DNA of 64,000 nucleotides from CBDCUC01 sp965222485 (GTDB taxonomy: Bacteria; Pseudomonadota; Alphaproteobacteria; Rhizobiales; Hyphomicrobiaceae), in NCBI GenBank assembly GCA_965222485.1, contig CBDCUC010000040.1:310001-374000 (forward strand), written 5' to 3'. Under the pieces are notes generated by a model. It saw only the letters and a program-made list of their open reading frames with translations, searched no databases and had not been told where the DNA came from. Positions 17,462 through 26,773 of this stretch are shown here, piece after piece; within the stretch, counting starts at the first letter, position 1, and the number at the start of each line of letters is the position of its first letter. A program made the translations under genes and the position numbers.

Positions 17462-19825
17462 CTACTCCCTGGTTTTCAAGACGGCGATGAGGTTTAACGA
17501 GCCGATGCGGCGACGGACCAGCAGAGCCGAAACGATCGCCGCTATCAGAATGACAAACGCCGTATAAGCGTAAGTCGAGCGGTCGACCACGATGGGCACG
17601 CGATAAAGTTCGGTCTCGAAATTACTTAACAGGAACCAGGTAAAACCATATCCAAACAGCCAGCTCAGCGGAATTGCGAGCGCGACTAAAACAGCCGTCT
17701 CACCCAAAAGTATCCAAGACACTTCGCGTTCGTTGAAGCCCAGGACGCGCATGCTGGCAAGCTCGCGGCCACGTTCCGATAATTGCACGCGTGCGGAATT
17801 GTAGACGACCCCAAATGTGATCACCATGGCAAGTGATATATACACTGTTGTCATCATCGTTATGTGCTCCGCAACTGTGTCACGAAACGACTGCAATGAT
17901 GATTTCATGAGAACGATTGCCGATACCGCCGGCATCTCTTTTATTGCGTCATAAAGTTCGTCTTCGCGCCCCTCATCGATCATGATCCCTGCAGAACGTA
18001 CGGCGCGTCCATCGCCGAGCCGGCGGTTGAGTTCGGTAAGCTCCATGAAGGCCTGCAGGCCGAGATAACCTTGCGTGATCGCAGTTACAGGAACCCGAAA
18101 CGTTCGGCGATGCCCTTCCTTTGTTTCAACGTCGATACTTTCACCTAAACCGACATTGAGGATTTCGGCGACCTTCTCAGAGATCGCGATTCCCACATCA
18201 GGTACCGCAATGGCGTTGAGATCGGTATCGAGCGGTCGTTCCAAGTCACTAGACTTTGGAATTCCTTTGACACTCATCCTTTTGGAGCTGTTTCCGTTGC
18301 GTAAGGTCGCCGAGACATCGCGATAAGGTTCAACCTGCAACACGCCTGGTAGGTGCCTCAGGTCCTCGATAACCTTCATTGGCCTGATTTCATAAAACGA
18401 CACATTGCCGTCCTGCCTGCTGGCCTGGAAATATGTGACATCAAGCATGTGGTCCATGGCGTCATCGACCGAAAATGACATCACCAGCAACGCACCCGAT
18501 GACGCCATTCCAATAACGGTCAGGCTCGCGCGCACCGGAAAACGCAGGATGTGGCGCATGATCATCATTGATGTTTGGCGCACGCCCTTTAAGAGGCCTA
18601 TCTTCTCGGTCCACGAATGGCGGTATCGTGTCGGTACTGGCGGCGCCATCGCCACGGCAGGTGACAGGCGCAGCACGCTGTTGACGGCGCGGGCGCCACC
18701 GATGAGGGCTGCACCGAGCGCTACGCTTCCTGCCACAATGAAAATCCCAGGCGGATTTTGAAAAACCAAAAATGGAAAGTGAAAAAGAGTGCCGTAAAGC
18801 TCAGTCAGCCCGCGTCCGACCCAGACACCGAGGCCGAATCCGATAAGTATCCCAATGCCTGCAATTAGACCCGCAAACTTAAGGTAATGCGCTCCGATTG
18901 AAATGACGCCGTAGCCAATTGCTTTCATGAGGCCGATCTGTTCGCGCTCCATCGCGATGATCCGTGACAGCGTCATGTTTATCAGAAACGCAGCCACCGC
19001 CAAAAACACTGGCGGAATGATGAGGCTCATCGTCTCCAGTTGTTGCAGTTCTGAATCGATGAACGCATGTGACACCTGGTCTTTGCGTTCGTAGGCATCC
19101 GTCCCCCCATAAGGTTTGAGAATGCCATCGAGCCTTTCAATAACGGTTTGCACTTTGGCATCTCGTCTCAGACGCAACGACACTTCATTGAACGCGCCAT
19201 CGAGCCCGAACGCTGCTTCCGCCGCAGTGCGCCCCATCCAGATTATGCCGAAACGCTTGTCATCAGGCACGATGTCGCCGGGACCCAAGGCATAGATAAA
19301 CTCTGGACTAAGCGCAGTGCCGACGACGGTGAGTTCTTTTTTTCTACCGTTCAACGTTGCCTTCAAAGTGGCCCCGGGCGCCAAGTTGTGTGCATCTGCA
19401 AACGCGGCATTTAACACAACCTCCTCGTCGCGAAGCGGGTCGGGCATTCGTCCGAGCCGCATGTGCAAACCATTGAGCACCATTTCACCGTGACGGGGCA
19501 ACGAGATCATCAGGCCGGTGGCTGGCTTGGAATAGCCCTCAACGTCAAGCAGCGCGCCACTCTTTATCCGCGTTTCGACGCTGGAAACGCCGGGGATCTT
19601 GGCGATCTCATTTTTCAGATGGACCGGTGCACGCTTTAGTTCCGAGAACAGGTCGGCAAACCGGTAGCGCTCGTAATAGGCTTCGCGCGTTTCCAGAAGC
19701 GACAAGTGCGCGCCCCTTGCAAGAACAAGTGTTGCAACACCGCAGGCAACCACCAACGCAATGGCAAGGGCCTGACCCCACATGTGAGCAAGGTCCCGGA
19801 ATAGCTTTTTGTCCAGAGTGCTCAT
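17462..19825 (-). CDS. FtsX-type ABC transporter permease (large, duplicated)
   Basis: Permease of 787 residues, about twice a MacB/LolC core, with two FtsX modules. The first membrane helix is at about 15-38, followed by a large periplasmic domain (to about 255). A three-helix group lies near 265-380, a second N-terminal helix near 430, a second periplasmic domain follows, and the last three helices lie near 655-775. The layout is like YbbP-type permeases. With the ATPase and the adaptor it should form an exporter or an envelope-lipid or peptide extruder; the substrate is unknown. The gene begins three bases after the ATPase stop. Confidence 0.92.
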   Translation of the reverse strand: MSTLDKKLFRDLAHMWGQALAIALVVACGVATLVLARGAHLSLLETREAYYERYRFADLFSELKRAPVHLKNEIAKIPGVSSVETRIKSGALLDVEGYSKPATGLMISLPRHGEMVLNGLHMRLGRMPDPLRDEEVVLNAAFADAHNLAPGATLKATLNGRKKELTVVGTALSPEFIYALGPGDIVPDDKRFGIIWMGRTAAEAAFGLDGAFNEVSLRLRRDAKVQTVIERLDGILKPYGGTDAYERKDQVSHAFIDSELQQLETMSLIIPPVFLAVAAFLINMTLSRIIAMEREQIGLMKAIGYGVISIGAHYLKFAGLIAGIGILIGFGLGVWVGRGLTELYGTLFHFPFLVFQNPPGIFIVAGSVALGAALIGGARAVNSVLRLSPAVAMAPPVPTRYRHSWTEKIGLLKGVRQTSMMIMRHILRFPVRASLTVIGMASSGALLVMSFSVDDAMDHMLDVTYFQASRQDGNVSFYEIRPMKVIEDLRHLPGVLQVEPYRDVSATLRNGNSSKRMSVKGIPKSSDLERPLDTDLNAIAVPDVGIAISEKVAEILNVGLGESIDVETKEGHRRTFRVPVTAITQGYLGLQAFMELTELNRRLGDGRAVRSAGIMIDEGREDELYDAIKEMPAVSAIVLMKSSLQSFRDTVAEHITMMTTVYISLAMVITFGVVYNSARVQLSERGRELASMRVLGFNEREVSWILLGETAVLVALAIPLSWLFGYGFTWFLLSNFETELYRVPIVVDRSTYAYTAFVILIAAIVSALLVRRRIGSLNLIAVLKTRE

Positions 19826-19828
19826 CAG

Positions 19829-20569
19829 TTACCAGCTCACCTCCGATGGAGAGACCTGCTCTTCATTCTCTTCAATGCGGGAGACAGTACCGTCGCGAAA
19901 ATAGATGACGCGATGTGCGATGCGCCTGATCGCGACATTATGCGTGATGACCGCCGTCGTCGTGCCAAGTTCCTTGTTGACAGCGAGGAGAGCTTCCAAA
20001 ACCTGAACGCCGGTGGCGGAATCGAGAGCACCAGTAGGCTCATCACACAGCAAAACTTCCGGCCGTTTGGCGATGGCACGTGCTATCGCCACGCGCTGCT
20101 GTTCGCCACCGGACAACTCGGCTGGGAAATGATCCATGCGATCTCCAAGGCCAACAAGTTTCAGCGCGGCCGCTGGCGTCATCGGGTGCGTCGAGATCTC
20201 AGTCACCAAAGACACGTTCTCACGCGCTGTCAGGCTGGGAATCAAATTGTAGAACTGAAAAACGAACCCCACGTGCTTGCGCCGATAATGCGTCAACCCC
20301 CATTCGTCGAGGTCGGTGAGGTTCTTTTCGCCAAACCAGACACTCCCGTCTGTCGCGCGATCAAGCCCGCCCAAGATGTTAAGAAGCGTCGACTTGCCAG
20401 ACCCCGATGGCCCAAGCAGGACCACGAACTCTCCATCAAAGAGCTCAAGATCAATACCCCTAAGTGCGTGTACCTTAACAAGGCCCGTGTCATAGATCTT
20501 CGTGACCCCGCGCGCACGAAACAGCATGTGGTCTTCGCTCGCGGTCCGGTCCGTTATTGCGTTTGCCAT
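19829..20569 (-). CDS. ABC transporter ATP-binding protein (LolD/MacB/YbbA-like)
   Basis: ATPase of 246 residues that powers the downstream FtsX-type permease. Walker A is GPSGSGKST, the signature LSGGEQQRVAIARA, Walker B LLCDEPTGALD, and the switch histidine is in VITHN. The start at 20569 (MANAITDR) is chosen because an in-frame frame upstream is rich in C and H and overlaps the end of the Nudix gene. It is the first gene of a tight three-gene operon with the permease and the HlyD adaptor. Confidence 0.95.
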   Translation of the reverse strand: MANAITDRTASEDHMLFRARGVTKIYDTGLVKVHALRGIDLELFDGEFVVLLGPSGSGKSTLLNILGGLDRATDGSVWFGEKNLTDLDEWGLTHYRRKHVGFVFQFYNLIPSLTARENVSLVTEISTHPMTPAAALKLVGLGDRMDHFPAELSGGEQQRVAIARAIAKRPEVLLCDEPTGALDSATGVQVLEALLAVNKELGTTTAVITHNVAIRRIAHRVIYFRDGTVSRIEENEEQVSPSEVSW

Positions 20570-20706
20570 ATCCGACCACTCTCGCAAAATTGGACCATAA
20601 CCGCATTGAGCAAGGTCATGGCAATGCCGGAGACAAGGTATTGTAGTTTCGCATTGTCGGTCGCACAGCTTTGTAGCGGTCTCATGTCCGCGCCAAATGA
20701 GTAGCG

Positions 20707-21165
20707 CTACGCCATTGGCGGCAACCGGCGCTTGCGGCGCAAGCACCGATAAGCGTCATCAAGGATTTCTGCATGGTCGAATGCCAATTCGAGCGTCCGC
20801 CAGCGAGACGTCCATGCCGCACTGCGAGCATCGTCGCCAGCCTTCGGCTTGGCACCAGGTATGACGGTCGCGAACGCGACACTTACACTGTGTCCACGCG
20901 GATCCCGGTCAGGCTTTGAGTACACCCCGACAAGGTGTAGTTGGTTCACAATGAGACCGGTCTCTTCCCGGAACTCCCTTCGACATGCTTGTTCAACCGT
21001 TTCGTCGACATCGACAAATCCCCCGGGCAACGCATGCACACCTTGAAAAGGTGGGTTCCCTCTTTTGATCAGCACAACCCGGCCGCGTCGGTCGAAAGCG
21101 GCACAATCAACACTCAGCAATGGGGTGATTGGTTTGGGCACGATTTGAACCACAACTGCTTGCAA
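20707..21165 (-). CDS. Nudix hydrolase (ADP-ribose pyrophosphatase-like)
   Basis: A 152-residue protein with a complete Nudix box, GX5EX7REUXEEXGU, seen as GGFVDVDETVEQ continuing to REFREETGL. It would hydrolyse a nucleoside diphosphate derivative with Mg2+. The opening RGNPPFQGVHALPGG resembles ADP-ribose or NADH pyrophosphatases. The start is uncertain: no ATG occurs in frame near the front, TTG at 21165 is used here, and the same frame stays open upstream through the stop of the Usp gene (VDPASQRLIDPADDW), which could mean translational coupling. It is the second gene after the Usp gene. Confidence 0.88.
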   Translation of the reverse strand: MQAVVVQIVPKPITPLLSVDCAAFDRRGRVVLIKRGNPPFQGVHALPGGFVDVDETVEQACRREFREETGLIVNQLHLVGVYSKPDRDPRGHSVSVAFATVIPGAKPKAGDDARSAAWTSRWRTLELAFDHAEILDDAYRCLRRKRRLPPMA

Positions 21166-21205
21166 CCAGTCATCGGCAGGGTCAATGAGCCGCTGCGAAG
21201 CGGGA

Positions 21206-21643
21206 TCAACGATGAACGAGAATGGGTATATTGCTATGCGCGAGGACCTTTTGTGTTTCGCTGCCTAAGACAAGCTTGGCCAAGCCTGTTCGGCCATGTG
21301 AGCCCATCACGATCAAATCGCAGCCAGCATCCACTGCAGCCTCGGCAATAGCCTTCCAGGCTTCCTCCGCAACGGCCTGACGCGTCACACAGGCGACACC
21401 GGCCTCCTTCGCCAACGCTTCGGCCTTTTCTAGGTATTGCTTTGCTTGGGCCTCGGCACCTTTCATGTAGTCGGCCTCTGGAAAAGCGACCATGATTTCA
21501 CCGGGAGCGACCGTGTGCCAAGGCTTGATCACCGTAATCGCAGTTACTTTGGCGCCCAGCGCTTTGGCAAGGCCAACACCATCGGCCATGGCGCGTTCCG
21601 CGAGTTCTGATCCATCTGTCGCCAATAAAATGTGCTTGTACAT
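21206..21643 (-). CDS. Universal stress protein (UspA family)
   Basis: A 145-residue single Usp domain. It starts MYKHILLATDGSELAERA and carries the ATP-binding G-2x-G-9x-G(S/T) motif as GSHGRTGLAKLVLGSETQ, so it is likely nucleotide-binding. The ATG at 21643 is used because the family begins there; GGAG is rather distant (about 13 bases). It forms a pair with the Nudix gene 40 bases downstream. A symmetrical ATGAT-N4-ATCAT site lies 143 bases upstream. Confidence 0.93.
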   Translation of the reverse strand: MYKHILLATDGSELAERAMADGVGLAKALGAKVTAITVIKPWHTVAPGEIMVAFPEADYMKGAEAQAKQYLEKAEALAKEAGVACVTRQAVAEEAWKAIAEAAVDAGCDLIVMGSHGRTGLAKLVLGSETQKVLAHSNIPILVHR

Positions 21644-21785
21644 GTGCTTAAGGTCACTCCGTATTTTTCGGCTCAATGACGCGCTCCATGGAATTTTGCC
21701 AAACAGTAAGCGCGCCGCGAAGCCTTAATTTTGGTTGCGTCCAATCTAGGAAAGTCAAGTGAACACACGCATTGGCAAAGGGGCA

Positions 21786-21799
21786 ATGATATTGATCAT
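21786..21799. promoter_or_regulatory. FNR/FixK-like box upstream of the Usp gene
   Basis: ATGATATTGATCAT has the core TGAT-N4-ATCA of the Crp/Fnr-type anaerobox (TTGAT-N4-ATCAA), with only the outermost base pair differing. Usp genes are often under such oxygen control in this class. The rest of the divergent gap 21644-21991 has no gene. Confidence 0.35.
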
Positions 21800-21991
21800 A
21801 GAGCAGCCAAGACGTACCACTATATTTCTCGCTGGGAAGGCATGCAGCCAGCTATGCTGACGGATGGGTTCTAGGTGAGCTATCCTGTCATTGGCTGTGA
21901 TTGCCTGCTCGGCGTCCGGTCCGATATTGCGCCAAAGAAGCCTCAAGTTCTCCTTTCGCGGTTAGATGCCGCCCATTTATGGAACAACGAT

Positions 21992-22474
21992 ATGACAGAG
22001 CTTCAACCAGACTCTTCCCGTGACGTCGCGAGCATGAGCCTCATTCGCCGCGTCAGCCTCGTAGTTATTTGGTCTTTCCCGTTCCTTCTTGCCGTTGGTG
22101 CCTACATGGCTGCGTCCTATACCGAATCGGCGGCAAGCCTGCGCACCAGTGTTTTCGATTGGCCGATATCGGAAGACGTTTATGGTTGGCTACTGCTGTT
22201 CGTATTGCTTTCGGGCGCTTGGCTAATTGGCGAATTCATATCCGTCACCAGCCGTGAAACCGTCGTGACGGCTCTGCAGATGGATGCCCTAATCAGCACT
22301 TTGACGGCACTGTTATTGACGGGCTTGGCGGGGTGGTACATCGGCAAGGGAACGCTTCAATGGTGGCTCGTCGTACCGTGGGTTGTAAGCATGGCCGATG
22401 CTCTGCTTGCCGGGTGGCTGGGCATTAATAACGCGGCGCAAAAACCGTTCCTGAGTAAGAAGGGAACCATTTAG
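21992..22474 (+). CDS. Four-helix membrane protein, unknown
   Basis: A 160-residue inner-membrane protein with hydrophobic segments at about 18-40, 62-84, 98-118 and 122-142, and polar ends. A conserved-looking loop carries FDWPISEDVYGWL. The ATG at 21992 has GGA upstream; a second in-frame ATG 14 codons later is possible. I do not recognise a family. It is followed by a 366-base structured gap. Confidence 0.75.
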   Translation: MTELQPDSSRDVASMSLIRRVSLVVIWSFPFLLAVGAYMAASYTESAASLRTSVFDWPISEDVYGWLLLFVLLSGAWLIGEFISVTSRETVVTALQMDALISTLTALLLTGLAGWYIGKGTLQWWLVVPWVVSMADALLAGWLGINNAAQKPFLSKKGTI

Positions 22475-22506
22475 CCGTTCACACCCTTGCCAGTAATGGT
22501 GAGGAG

Positions 22507-22533
22507 GGCCGCAGGCCATGGTTAGCTGCGGCC
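22507..22533 (+). terminator. GC-rich hairpin after the membrane protein gene
   Basis: GGCCGCAG-N11-CTGCGGCC has perfect 8-base arms, 33 bases after the stop of the upstream gene. No T-tract follows, so it may be a weak terminator or an RNA-stabilising hairpin. Confidence 0.5.
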
Positions 22534-22593
22534 TGATGGTCTCAACGCCATTGCGCGCAGACCAAGCCTAGTCGCGATTTGGAATAGCGTTTT

Positions 22594-22761
22594 GGGGGCG
22601 GAACAAGCGATACTTGCGCCCCCCGCCGCCCCCCGTGCTCTCGGCAAGCACGACCTCGCGATCTTTACGCCATGTCGTATTTGGCATCGCACCCGCTTGC
22701 CCTGACACGATTGTCTGCCTATCTTTTTCTTAATTGATCGTAGCCGGCCCGGACGGGGCCG
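22594..22761 (+). ncRNA. Run of strong hairpins, candidate structured RNA
   Basis: Three hairpins follow one another in the gene-free stretch 22475-22841. At 22594-22623, GGGGGCG pairs with CGCCCCC, with an inner CAAG/CTTG stem around loop CGATA. At 22634-22652, CGTGCT pairs with AGCACG. At 22745-22761, CGGCCC pairs with GGGCCG. Just downstream is GCGCC repeated three times before the ybaK-like gene. The run could be a small RNA or a structured leader. No known RNA family was recognised, and GC-rich sequence alone yields some hairpins by chance. Confidence 0.35.
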
Positions 22762-22841
22762 AGCGCAGGCGGAGTTATTCCCCTGTTGTCGCGCCGCGCC
22801 GCGCCGGTTGTACCCCGCAACCGCCGTAGTGGGAGGACGCT

Positions 22842-23312
22842 ATGACAATCGCACCCACACTCAAATCATATCTGGATGAAAAGAACATCGACTACGATGT
22901 CATGAGCCACGACACGACCTACACGTCATCGAAGACCGCACAGGCTAGTCACGTACCTGGCGACTGCCTTGCCAAGGGCGTCGTACTAAGCCGGGAAGGC
23001 GGCTTTACGCTGGCTGTTGTGCCTGCCTCTTGCAATGTCAGTCTGGATGCAGTCGCAAACTACATTGATGGCCCTATTGAACTCGCCACGGAGGAAGAAA
23101 TCGAAGCGCTGTTTCCCGATTGCGAGGTTGGGGCGATCCCGCCATTAGGGGATGCCTATGGCCTGGAGATGATTGTCGATGACAGCCTGGATAAGCGCAC
23201 CGACGTTTATTTCGAGGCGGGTGACCATAAAAACCTGATCCACCTGTCAGGTGATCTTTTTCATAAAACCCATGAAACGTGCCCGCACGGGCATATCGCT
23301 GTGCACCAATAG
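22842..23312 (+). CDS. YbaK/ProX-type aminoacyl-tRNA deacylase-like protein
   Basis: A 156-residue stand-alone trans-editing domain. The YbaK fold is seen as YDVMSHDTTYTSSKTAQASH at the front, then GDCLAKGVVLSREGGFTLAVVPAS with the catalytic lysine (LAKGVVL), and IPPLGDAYGLEMIVDDSL near the end. It would hydrolyse mischarged aminoacyl-tRNA. The C-terminal HKTHETCPHGHI is histidine-rich, which is unusual. GGGAGGA precedes the ATG. Confidence 0.9.
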   Translation: MTIAPTLKSYLDEKNIDYDVMSHDTTYTSSKTAQASHVPGDCLAKGVVLSREGGFTLAVVPASCNVSLDAVANYIDGPIELATEEEIEALFPDCEVGAIPPLGDAYGLEMIVDDSLDKRTDVYFEAGDHKNLIHLSGDLFHKTHETCPHGHIAVHQ

Positions 23313-23463
23313 GCGGTGTTCAAACGACGATCGGACCGGATGGGAGCCAAAACCCCAACAGCACCGGTCCGATTTTCTCTTGGCTCCTACGCGGCGGGCA
23401 GATCGCGATCCGGTCCGTCCCGCCAAGCCGCACGAAGGTGTCGTCTGGAAAGGTGTGGACCTC

Positions 23464-24711
23464 TTATTCGACCATCTTCGGACCGGACTTGATCTTGGGC
23501 ATCAGTTCCGGCAGTCCGACTGTGTCGCAATCTGCGACGACATTGAGCTTGCCGTTTCCTTCCATGTAGAAGTGGTCGGCAACCATGGCGAAGCACTTTG
23601 AATCCTGGTTGAGTTCGCCGTTGCCGCTGATGTTCATGCGCCATTGCGGTGCGTAGACGATACCTTCCAGATGTATACGGCCGCCACCCTGAATTACCGT
23701 TTCGTAGATGTTGGGATTGTACCAGTCCAATTTGCGGTCAACCAAAACGAACCCTGCAAGTTCACCTGTATCCGGCGCTCTGAGGTCGATATCGGCGCCG
23801 CCGCGAACTTCGATCCACGTATCAAATCCTAAGAAGAACAGCGTGACTCCATTACCTGTCAGGGACGCACCAGCCTGTACCTGTAGTTTGCCGTGTAAGA
23901 AATTGTAGGTCCCAGGTTGCAGAGTGACGTGAGCATGCGGTTTCAATATCGTGTCACCGCAGTAAGTGCCTGGGGTCAGCGTGTAGGTCCCGCTCTTCAG
24001 GAGCAGATCAGTTTCTTTACATTGACCAACGTTGGCATTGTAGGACGCAAACTTGTCATAGAACGGGTCATCAATTTTCGCGCAATCGCTGTAGGGCGGA
24101 GGAGCGAAATGTTCCGCGCCGGATACGCCACCGACAGTGCAGAAGCCTTGTGCCGTAGCCGTTGCCGCACCGTCCGCATTGATTGACGTAGAGGTGTTGG
24201 AGTTCACCCAGACCCAGCAATTATGCGAGTTTGCATCGTTGATGCCCTGTAGGTGGAAGCCGTCAGGTGCTGATTCATTCAATGCCAGGATGCAGGCGAC
24301 GCCGCCGTTTTCGACCTGCGAGCGCGCGGCTGCGGTCACCTCCATCGGCATTTCCTCATAGCCCACGATCTTCATGACTGCTGTTGGGTGTGTGTAGTTT
24401 GCCGTAACTCTCACTTCGGCGTTCGTCGCGTCCACCGTGTGGGTCACACCCTGGAGCCCAAGAAGTTTTAGGTTGGCGGCATATATGCCTTCTGCTGCCT
24501 TCTTACGGTTTTCATTTGCCGTTGCAGGCAGTTTGGCGCCGGCGATTGTCGCCTTGTCCACGAGATCCTGCAATTGCGTTTTTATCCGGTAGGCTTCTGC
24601 CGTATCGACCGCGACTCCGATGAGCAGCATCATCGGCATGGTTAGGAGCCCGAACAAGACCCCTGTCGTTCCAGCATCGTCAAGAAAGAATTTCCAAGAA
24701 AACCTACGCAT
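23464..24711 (-). CDS. TadE/TadG-like pilus-associated protein
   Basis: A 415-residue secreted or envelope protein. The first 70 residues have the TadE/TadG pattern: DDAGTTGVLFGLLTMPMMLLIGVAVD, a membrane segment preceded by a short charged tip, then AYRIKTQLQDLVDKATIAGA. The C-terminal half resembles a right-handed beta-helix, with repeats such as GTYTLTPGTYCGDTI and HAHVTLQPGTYNF. It may act with a Flp-type pilus, but no other tad genes are here, so it is an orphan. Paired cysteines could form disulfides. Confidence 0.85.
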   Translation of the reverse strand: MRRFSWKFFLDDAGTTGVLFGLLTMPMMLLIGVAVDTAEAYRIKTQLQDLVDKATIAGAKLPATANENRKKAAEGIYAANLKLLGLQGVTHTVDATNAEVRVTANYTHPTAVMKIVGYEEMPMEVTAAARSQVENGGVACILALNESAPDGFHLQGINDANSHNCWVWVNSNTSTSINADGAATATAQGFCTVGGVSGAEHFAPPPYSDCAKIDDPFYDKFASYNANVGQCKETDLLLKSGTYTLTPGTYCGDTILKPHAHVTLQPGTYNFLHGKLQVQAGASLTGNGVTLFFLGFDTWIEVRGGADIDLRAPDTGELAGFVLVDRKLDWYNPNIYETVIQGGGRIHLEGIVYAPQWRMNISGNGELNQDSKCFAMVADHFYMEGNGKLNVVADCDTVGLPELMPKIKSGPKMVE

Positions 24712-25108
24712 GTTCGCTTCTCCAGCTCTCCGTAGAATCTACAGACGTGCGAAGCTGGTCCAGTTGGATAACAATTTCCTAAAACAAAAAAATACAATTG
24801 AATGCAATACGAAAAAATGCTTGGTGAGGTGCTGTTAAGTTAAAAAATGTCTTAAATTCAAATATGCAAGTGAGTCCTGAATGATCACCAGTCGGTAATA
24901 AAAGCAATTGACGACTGCTCTCAAATGCCACGAGATACAGCAACAACGAGCGGATACGTAAAGACTTTGATTGCCAAGTTTCAATGACGCAGGCGGGTGA
25001 AACCTAACGGCGTCATAGCCCATGGGAGTTCAACCGACAAACAATGACCTAGACATTCACAGCCACATGTGCGCCGATCATCGTCTATTGGCGGTGAAGG
25101 GGCAAACT
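24712..25108. other. AT-rich gene-free stretch
   Basis: About 397 bases between two divergent genes, AT-rich at 24765-24880 with A- and T-runs. It should hold the TadG-like promoter. No repeat or RNA was identified. An in-frame ATG at 25022 exists but is less likely than the GTG at 25109 for the next gene. Confidence 0.4.
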
Positions 25109-25822
25109 GTGAGCAAGTTGTTTGAGGAACTCGATTATCGTAAGACGCCGATTGGTGCTTTGAGCCTTCGCCGCCGCCGGGACCTGTCGTTGGGTGTCGA
25201 CGTTGTCGAAATCAAACTCGACGATGAGTTCTTGATGTCGAGCCACTTCACTGAATCGGAAATTGCGCTGGCCCGTTTAGGACTAGCTGAAGTGACAGAT
25301 GAGGCGCCCGACGTTGTGGTCGCAGGACTCGGCCTTGGCTACACCGCACAAGCGGTTCTAGAGCATGGCAACGTCAGAACTCTCACTGTCGTTGAGGCTC
25401 TTGATGCCGTGATCGAGTGGCATGAAAAAAATCTGCTCCCACTCGGCGCAATCCTGACGTCAGATCCGCGGTGTCGGTTCTTGTATGCGGATTTTTTCGC
25501 GCTGGCCACCTCACAAGAGGGCTTCAATCCTGAGCGGCCTGCTCAAAAGTATCACGCGATCCTCGTCGATATCGATCACTCACCCGACCTCGTCCTACAT
25601 CCACAAAATGCCGCGCTTTATGAACCTGAGGGGCTTCGCAAATTGGCAACGCATCTTCACCCAGGCGGCATTTTCGGCTTGTGGTCCAACGAGCTTCCTG
25701 ATGCCGCTTTCACAAATCGGCTTCGAGATGTGTTTCGTGAAGCACGTGCTGAGAAGGTCACGTTCCAAAATCCCCTTCAGAATAAGGATTTCACACAGAC
25801 AATCTATCTTGCCCGGGCATGA
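25109..25822 (+). CDS. Spermidine synthase-like methyltransferase-fold protein
   Basis: A 237-residue protein of the spermidine-synthase/spermine-synthase-like group. The SAM-binding-fold glycine motif is VVVAGLGLGYTAQAV, and the acidic residue VVEALDAVIEWH follows. IGALSLRRRR at the front and HPGGIFGLWSNELPD near the end are typical of the small orphan members. The GTG at 25109 is chosen because AAGGGG lies six bases upstream; the ATG 29 codons earlier has no such site. No SpeD or other polyamine gene is adjacent, so the true substrate is open. Confidence 0.85.
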   Translation: MSKLFEELDYRKTPIGALSLRRRRDLSLGVDVVEIKLDDEFLMSSHFTESEIALARLGLAEVTDEAPDVVVAGLGLGYTAQAVLEHGNVRTLTVVEALDAVIEWHEKNLLPLGAILTSDPRCRFLYADFFALATSQEGFNPERPAQKYHAILVDIDHSPDLVLHPQNAALYEPEGLRKLATHLHPGGIFGLWSNELPDAAFTNRLRDVFREARAEKVTFQNPLQNKDFTQTIYLARA

Positions 25823-26034
25823 TCAGGTGGCGCATTGCGGCAGGAAGAGCAGTATTGCTGCCTGTGCAACCGTGCTCATCCATCGCGGCTTCATGCCAGC
25901 TCTTGCCCGGCCCGTATGATGCCAAGCGCTCACACGCGTTAATCGCGTCTCATAAAAACCGGCTGCATTAGTCGAGCGGCTCTCAAAAATCCAGGTATAG
26001 TGCTCGCGTTACGTCGCGACGGAGCATGAAGCCA

Positions 26035-26736
26035 ATGGGACGATCCAAGGACCAGGTCAAAGAGCAAAAAAACCAGCAAAAGGACGGCCGGTTTAGTCCA
26101 GCAGAATTGGGTGCAATTGCCCACTTGTACCGCGGTGAGGTCTACCGCAGCACGATTTGGCGTACACGCCTCGACAACACAACGAATTGGGCTGTCGTTA
26201 CGCTGGGTATCGCACTCTCTATCAGTTTCTCAAGCACTTCCGCTTCTCCGCTACCGCTCCTGTTGGTCGGATTCCTGATCATCATTTTCTTGTCCTTGGA
26301 GGCACGCCGCTACCGCTACTTTAATGTGTGGCGCGCACGTGCACGGTGGATGGAAACGCATCTCTATGCGCCCATGCTGTACCCCGGCACGGAAAGAACC
26401 CAAAGCAACTGGAATGAGATTCTGGCAAAGGACTACTGCGATCCAGCCCACCACATTTCATTCCTGCGCGCCATCGGCCGCCGGCTTCGCCGAAACTATG
26501 CGTGGATACTCATGATCCAGGCGCTGTCTTATTTCGGCAAGGTATTGATCCACCCGACACCCCTCAGCACACTGGACGAGTTATGGCCGCGAACGGCCGT
26601 GGGACCCGTACCCGGTGAACTGATTGTCATTGGTGGTGTGCTCTTCAACCTGGGTTGGGTCGCTATAGCCGTTGTCACCTATTATCTCGATCACATGCGA
26701 TACCGTTCGCAAAAAACCAGGATCGCAATGGGCTGA
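26035..26736 (+). CDS. DUF2270 family membrane protein
   Basis: A 233-residue protein. A charged N-terminus rich in K and Q is followed by the DUF2270 opening, ELGAIAHLYRGEVYRSTIWR. Two hydrophobic segments (about 52-90) and a C-terminal pair (about 195-220) enclose a soluble middle with the conserved RYRYFNVWRARARWMETH. Function unknown. The ATG at 26035 is nine bases after GGAG; the ATG at 26026 lies too close. Confidence 0.85.
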   Translation: MGRSKDQVKEQKNQQKDGRFSPAELGAIAHLYRGEVYRSTIWRTRLDNTTNWAVVTLGIALSISFSSTSASPLPLLLVGFLIIIFLSLEARRYRYFNVWRARARWMETHLYAPMLYPGTERTQSNWNEILAKDYCDPAHHISFLRAIGRRLRRNYAWILMIQALSYFGKVLIHPTPLSTLDELWPRTAVGPVPGELIVIGGVLFNLGWVAIAVVTYYLDHMRYRSQKTRIAMG

Positions 26737-26773
26737 TCGATTCGGCACGCGTACGTCGGCGAAGGGCCCCGGC

